Shown piece by piece: positions 60,666-64,000 of a DNA stretch of 64,000 nucleotides (the stretch's first letter is position 1; each line of letters begins with the position of its first letter). The DNA lies in NCBI GenBank assembly GCA_052273485.1, contig DAVZID010000006.1, forward strand, positions 1 to 64,000, written 5' to 3'. The translations under genes were made by a program, and so were the position numbers. The notes beneath the pieces were generated by a model. It had not been told where the DNA came from. It saw nothing but the letters and a program-made list of their open reading frames with translations, and made no database searches. The stretch is from Anthropogastromicrobium sp052273485. Its GTDB lineage: Bacteria > Bacillota > Clostridia > Lachnospirales > Lachnospiraceae.

Positions 60666-61019
60666 GCTGGCATCTTCTCCAAACCATTTGGAAAATTTTG
60701 CAGGCAGTTTGTAATCCTCAAGTACTTTTTTGATAACGGCATAGGCACCGATCTTCAGAGAACAGCTTCCTGATGCTTCTGGAAGTTCTTCCGGCATTAC
60801 CGTATCAGGAAAGAATTCCTGGAATTTTTCATTGGGAAACATATGACTGGTATGGTCTGGATTGACCTTTCCAATAATGCTCCTCTGCGGAACTGCATAT
60901 TGCTTTTCAGGATTATATTTATGTCCATACTGAAACAGAATGTATGTAGCATGTCCCTTTTTCTTGGCAATGATTTTACCTTTCATATTTGGAATTTCTA
61001 CTTCAAAATCGTGATACAT
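60585..61019 (-). pseudogene. Truncated IS1634-like transposase
   Basis: The first ~118 codons resemble the N-terminus of a DDE transposase of the IS1634/IS4 group (IPNMKGKIIAKKKG, QYAVPQRSIIGKV, MFPNEKFQEFFPD). The frame then runs through the family C palindrome and stops. The catalytic core is missing. The ATG at 61019 follows GGAG. The block at 61060-61080 upstream repeats one at 50283-50303. Confidence 0.75.
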
Positions 61020-61087
61020 TTCTTACTCCTTTTAGTGTAACCGTTCTGCAAAGTTCAGATATAATCCATTTTACCAATTTAAAAATA

Positions 61088-61921
61088 TTACTCATTCATT
61101 CCCAACTGCACCGCTAGCTCATCAAAAAACTCCTCGATGTCCTGAGCAGTATTTGCAAGGACACGAACACAAATTCCTTTACAGGCTTCCGATATGCCAA
61201 TACGAACAGGCTTATTTTCACAAGAACTTTTTATATGATGGTGTTCTACTTTATTCTGCGTGTCCATATGCGTTTTATACCATTCAAGAATGAGGCTCTG
61301 CTTATCGTTCGACCCATAATAGTAGAAGGTCCCCTGATGCGTATACTGATCAAAAAAGAGTATTCCATTTGTATCCATGTGTTTTGGTTCTAGTAGACAA
61401 TGATCCATCCAAACAAGTCGATTATTCACAAATACACGGACACGATTTCGATAATGCAAAAACTTGAAACGCTCGTTCATTGCAACTCGTCCGACCGTCA
61501 TAATATCTGTCCAGGCAAATTCACTTATTTCATCCAGATATACATCTGTTTCTCCATCGAAAGTACTGTTCTGAAATGGAATAACCGCGCTGGGGCGATA
61601 ATAAAGAGAGGCACTTCCATTTAAGATGATATGTTGCTTTCGGGCTGCACCTTCAACTCCCGTGTCAAAGATTTTTGTGTAGGACTGCTCGGTGAGCTTA
61701 CTCTTTGTCCCTGCTTCACATTTAATATCATAAGAAAAATGATCACCTTTTAACACACCTGCCGATGCCATCATAAGAACAATATGGAGGCGATTTGCCG
61801 TAGTATGCGGCGTTCCAAGTTTCAGTGGACTGGTAAAGTAGCATTCTGTGATCGTACTTTTCTTATTTTGTATTCCAACTCTCAATCGTAGTTCTGTCTC
61901 TGTTTTTCCTACTACTCCCAT
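61088..61921 (-). CDS. ureD: Urease accessory protein UreD/UreH
   Basis: A 277-residue chaperone that, with UreF and UreG, delivers nickel to apo-urease. It has the family's strands: TSPLKLGTP near residue 30, LMMASAGVLKGDHF (~48), SKLTEQSYTKIFDT (~72), LYYRPSAVIPFQNSTF (~105) and MNERFKF. Length fits. Last gene of the E-F-G-D set, separated from ureG by a partial family A repeat. Confidence 0.9.
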   Translation of the reverse strand: MGVVGKTETELRLRVGIQNKKSTITECYFTSPLKLGTPHTTANRLHIVLMMASAGVLKGDHFSYDIKCEAGTKSKLTEQSYTKIFDTGVEGAARKQHIILNGSASLYYRPSAVIPFQNSTFDGETDVYLDEISEFAWTDIMTVGRVAMNERFKFLHYRNRVRVFVNNRLVWMDHCLLEPKHMDTNGILFFDQYTHQGTFYYYGSNDKQSLILEWYKTHMDTQNKVEHHHIKSSCENKPVRIGISEACKGICVRVLANTAQDIEEFFDELAVQLGMNE

Positions 61922-61941
61922 ACCATCACACTCCTAGTATT

Positions 61942-61967
61942 CGCGCATGCGCGCGGAGACTTCATTT
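61942..61967 (+). repeat. Dispersed repeat, family A, partial copy 4
   Basis: GCGCATGCGCGCGGAGACTTCATTTTA matches the right end of the full copies (CCGCATGAGCGTGGAGACTTCATTTATA). It lies directly after the ureG stop, the same placement as at maf and at 23171. Confidence 0.7.
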
Positions 61968-62575
61968 TACAGATCTTCCATCAACACATTTTTCTTAATC
62001 CATGAAATAACGGCATCAATGCTGTTTCCTTCCATTAGATTCGTGAATAGAAAATCGCGTCCGTTTCTCATACGCTCTGAATCGCGCTTCATTACTTCCA
62101 GGCTAGCGCCTACCATCGGTGCCAAATCTGTTTTGTTGATAACAAGAAGATCGGATCTTGTGACACCTGGGCCACCCTTTCTTGGAATTTTTTCTCCCTG
62201 TGCTACGTCAATTACATAAATCGTGGAATCTGCCAAATCTGGACTAAAAGTTGCAGACAAATTGTCTCCACCACTCTCAATGAAAATAATCTGGACATCT
62301 GGAAAACGCTCTGCCATTTCATCGACCGCCTCCAGATTCATGCTGCAATCTTCACGAATCGCAGTATGAGGGCAGCCACCTGTCTCCACACCCATGATAC
62401 GCTCAGGAGGAAGCGCCGAGTTTTTAATCAAAAATTCTGCATCTTCTTTTGTATAAATATCATTTGTAATGACGCAGATTGAGTATTCCTTTGACATTTT
62501 TCGGGTCAGTCGCTCAATTAACGCTGTCTTTCCAGAACCAACCGGACCTCCGACACCAATTTTTACATAGGACAT
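61967..62575 (-). CDS. ureG: Urease accessory GTPase UreG
   Basis: A 202-residue SIMIBI-class GTPase. P-loop GGPVGSGKT at residues ~8-16, TNDIYTKEDAEFL, the nickel-binding Cys-Pro-His in GGCPHTAIRED (~68), ESGGDNLSATF and NKTDLAP (base recognition). It drives GTP-dependent nickel insertion. The ATG at 62575 follows AAGGAGG. Start and spacing are standard. Confidence 0.95.
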   Translation of the reverse strand: MSYVKIGVGGPVGSGKTALIERLTRKMSKEYSICVITNDIYTKEDAEFLIKNSALPPERIMGVETGGCPHTAIREDCSMNLEAVDEMAERFPDVQIIFIESGGDNLSATFSPDLADSTIYVIDVAQGEKIPRKGGPGVTRSDLLVINKTDLAPMVGASLEVMKRDSERMRNGRDFLFTNLMEGNSIDAVISWIKKNVLMEDL

Positions 62576-62649
62576 ATGCGTTCCTCCTTATTTAAATTAA
62601 GCTGAAGTTTTCTTACCTATAGGTGCGTAATTCTGCTTAATATAATCAA

Positions 62650-63333
62650 TTATGACATATATTGTCTTGAGTACAAATATTCGTGATTCATACAATGAAT
62701 CTCGTATGCACCGCCTGAAATACCAAGCAATTCTGGTGTAATGCTTTGTGCCATCTGTGCTGCTTCTTCAAGCTTTTCAAAATATTCATTTAATATGCGC
62801 TGACCTGCCATCTGGCTCAGTGGAACAAGCTTCACTGCATTGTTCACAATCGCTGAAATCACATTGTAGCCATACATAATAAGAAGCTGCTGTATTGGAA
62901 ATTCCAATTCTGCTGCATAAATTCCAAGTGCAATCGGGTGACATCCTGCCGCTTCCTTTTCTTTTACCATCTTACTGTACCAACAAAGTCCCGGCGTACA
63001 ATCTTTGATCGCTTCTCTAGCCTTAATATAGCGGCTACACATTCGGATACTTCCCTGACGAATCTCCTTTGCACTTTTCATAGCCACCGCAACCTGATCC
63101 AGATATAAAATCATTTCATGGTCAATAAAATACTGATACGATAACGCTAACAGGCCAAGATCATTGTATGGAAAGATTTGCAGAAAGCCTTCAAGATACT
63201 CACTTAATTCTTTCTCTGATCGAATACGATCTCGCACTACATAATCTTCGAGTCCATTCGACAGTGTGAATGCTCCGATTGGAAAAAATGCATCGACGGA
63301 CTGCAATAATTTTAGGAAGCTGCTATTTTCCAT
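62650..63333 (-). CDS. ureF: Urease accessory protein UreF
   Basis: A 227-residue all-helical chaperone. Signatures: LLQSVDAFFPIGAFTLSNGLE (split at residue ~20), the central WYSKMVKEKEAAGCHPIALGIYA and the conserved C-terminal region IVNNAVKLVPLSQMAGQRIL. I choose the ATG at 63333, 9 nt after AGGAGG; an ATG two codons earlier is only 3 nt from it. It is 30 bp downstream of ureE. Confidence 0.92.
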   Translation of the reverse strand: MENSSFLKLLQSVDAFFPIGAFTLSNGLEDYVVRDRIRSEKELSEYLEGFLQIFPYNDLGLLALSYQYFIDHEMILYLDQVAVAMKSAKEIRQGSIRMCSRYIKAREAIKDCTPGLCWYSKMVKEKEAAGCHPIALGIYAAELEFPIQQLLIMYGYNVISAIVNNAVKLVPLSQMAGQRILNEYFEKLEEAAQMAQSITPELLGISGGAYEIHCMNHEYLYSRQYMS

Positions 63334-63363
63334 ACACATAATCCTCCTGCGCAATTGCTTTAC

Positions 63364-63921
63364 TTACAATGCTTTATCCGCATGTGTATGCTCATGATGC
63401 AACTCATGCGCATGGTGATGTGTATGTTCATGATCATGATGCCCTTCATGTGCTTCCTCATGATGATGTTCTTCATGGTCATGCGAATGTCCATGTGCAT
63501 GGCATACGGTAAAGTGCGTAAACTTTGCAAGTTTCTTTTCTGGTGCGAATCCAAGCTTTGCAAGGTAAGCAAATGTTGGCTCATCATATGGTACGCTTAC
63601 TTCATTTTCACCAATGGATAAAGACAGATGGCGATTTCCAAGCTCAAAGCACAGCCGTCCCATTTCCTGCATTGTATGTACATGTACAACTGTGAGTTCA
63701 CTCGGAAGAATCTCTGCTACAATCACACGACTGTCATCTACATACAATATATCTCCATCCTGAATGGAATCTGAAATGCGAATTCCAATCTCCTCGCCAC
63801 TTGCTGTTGTCTTGCGAAGCAGCTTCTTTTCGGATTCATACCATTCGATTCCGACGGTGTCGATTTCTCTGTCCCCGATCGGATATGTTTTTCTATTTCC
63901 AAAGATTTTTTCTGTAATCAT
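63364..63921 (-). CDS. ureE: Urease accessory protein UreE (nickel metallochaperone)
   Basis: A 185-residue dimeric nickel chaperone. N-terminal peptide-binding domain (~1-75), metallochaperone domain with GNRHLSLSI (the dimer-site His) and a His-rich tail from residue ~140 holding over 20 His (HSHDHEEHHHEE, HDHEHTHHHAHE). The ATG at 63921 follows AGGAGG. A family B repeat begins ~48 bp upstream. Urease structural genes probably lie beyond the right edge. Confidence 0.95.
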   Translation of the reverse strand: MITEKIFGNRKTYPIGDREIDTVGIEWYESEKKLLRKTTASGEEIGIRISDSIQDGDILYVDDSRVIVAEILPSELTVVHVHTMQEMGRLCFELGNRHLSLSIGENEVSVPYDEPTFAYLAKLGFAPEKKLAKFTHFTVCHAHGHSHDHEEHHHEEAHEGHHDHEHTHHHAHELHHEHTHADKAL

Positions 63922-63969
63922 ACAAGCCTCCTGTCATCTATTTGCAAAGCGATCACACATAACGTAAAT

Positions 63970-64000
63970 GGCCCCGAGGTGAATGTGCTTTACGAGACGG
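63970..64000 (+). repeat. Dispersed hairpin repeat, family B, copy 6 (cut by the window edge)
   Basis: GGCCCCGAGGTGAATGTGCTTTACGAGACGG matches the inverted copy at 47514-47560 in all but one or two positions, including the AACGTAAA before it. It lies upstream of ureE. Confidence 0.8.

Noticed and set aside
1..64000. CRISPR arrays, tRNA and rRNA genes
   Set aside because: No regularly spaced 25-40-bp repeats with unique spacers, no tRNA cloverleaf ending in CCA and no rRNA core sequences were noticed. The repeats present are tandem or dispersed.

Overview
The window reads as chromosomal DNA of a low-GC Gram-positive anaerobe, most likely a gut Lachnospiraceae (Roseburia/Blautia-like). This is inferred from strong AGGAGG ribosome sites, TTGACA/TATAAT promoters, a group B [FeFe]-hydrogenase, SpmB, MutS2, a VanW pair and a beta-mannan locus whose order resembles the one known in Roseburia intestinalis. 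I see no rRNA, tRNA or CRISPR.

Layout. 1-16 kb: housekeeping and regulatory genes (rRNA methyltransferase, YhaM, MutS2, an atypical OmpR-type regulator, TrmL, a PurM-like protein, two tandem VanW exported proteins, a UDP-sugar pyrophosphorylase, a secreted protein, a KduD-like dehydrogenase, a LytTR regulator). 16-34 kb: Maf, an undecaprenyl-phosphate sugar transferase, a 1427-residue surface protein, DeoD, SpmB, a lipoprotein, the hydrogenase, MalQ, PlsC, an acetyltransferase, cyclophilin, cold-shock protein and membrane proteins.

34-47.5 kb: a manno-oligosaccharide utilisation operon read leftwards: binding protein, two permeases, GH130 phosphorylase, epimerase, second GH130, CE17-like esterase, hexose phosphomutase, CE2 esterase and a wrecked GH1 beta-glucosidase, with a divergent AraC regulator. 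The enzymes would import acetylated mannosides, strip acetate, epimerise the reducing-end sugar and phosphorolyse the chain to mannose 1-phosphate, which enters glycolysis through the mutase. No endo-mannanase is present.

47.5-61.1 kb: accessory and decaying DNA: a MacB-like exporter, ProX-type deacylase, a frameshifted diguanylate cyclase, a beheaded sugar-binding protein, and a relic in which two intact SAM methyltransferases sit between a truncated dipeptide/nickel permease and a broken AstE/AspA-like deacylase. A complete five-gene nickel/peptide ABC transporter follows, bracketed by insertion-sequence debris. 61.1-64 kb: urease accessory genes ureE-F-G-D; structural urease genes probably lie just beyond the right edge, and the adjacent ABC transporter is a plausible nickel supplier.

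Beneath the genes the window shows (i) a ~67-bp dispersed hairpin repeat (family A, 4 copies), (ii) a second dispersed hairpin family (family B, 6 copies) seeded through the mannan and urease operons, and (iii) short 11-16 bp tandem duplications repeatedly placed at or just after stop codons.
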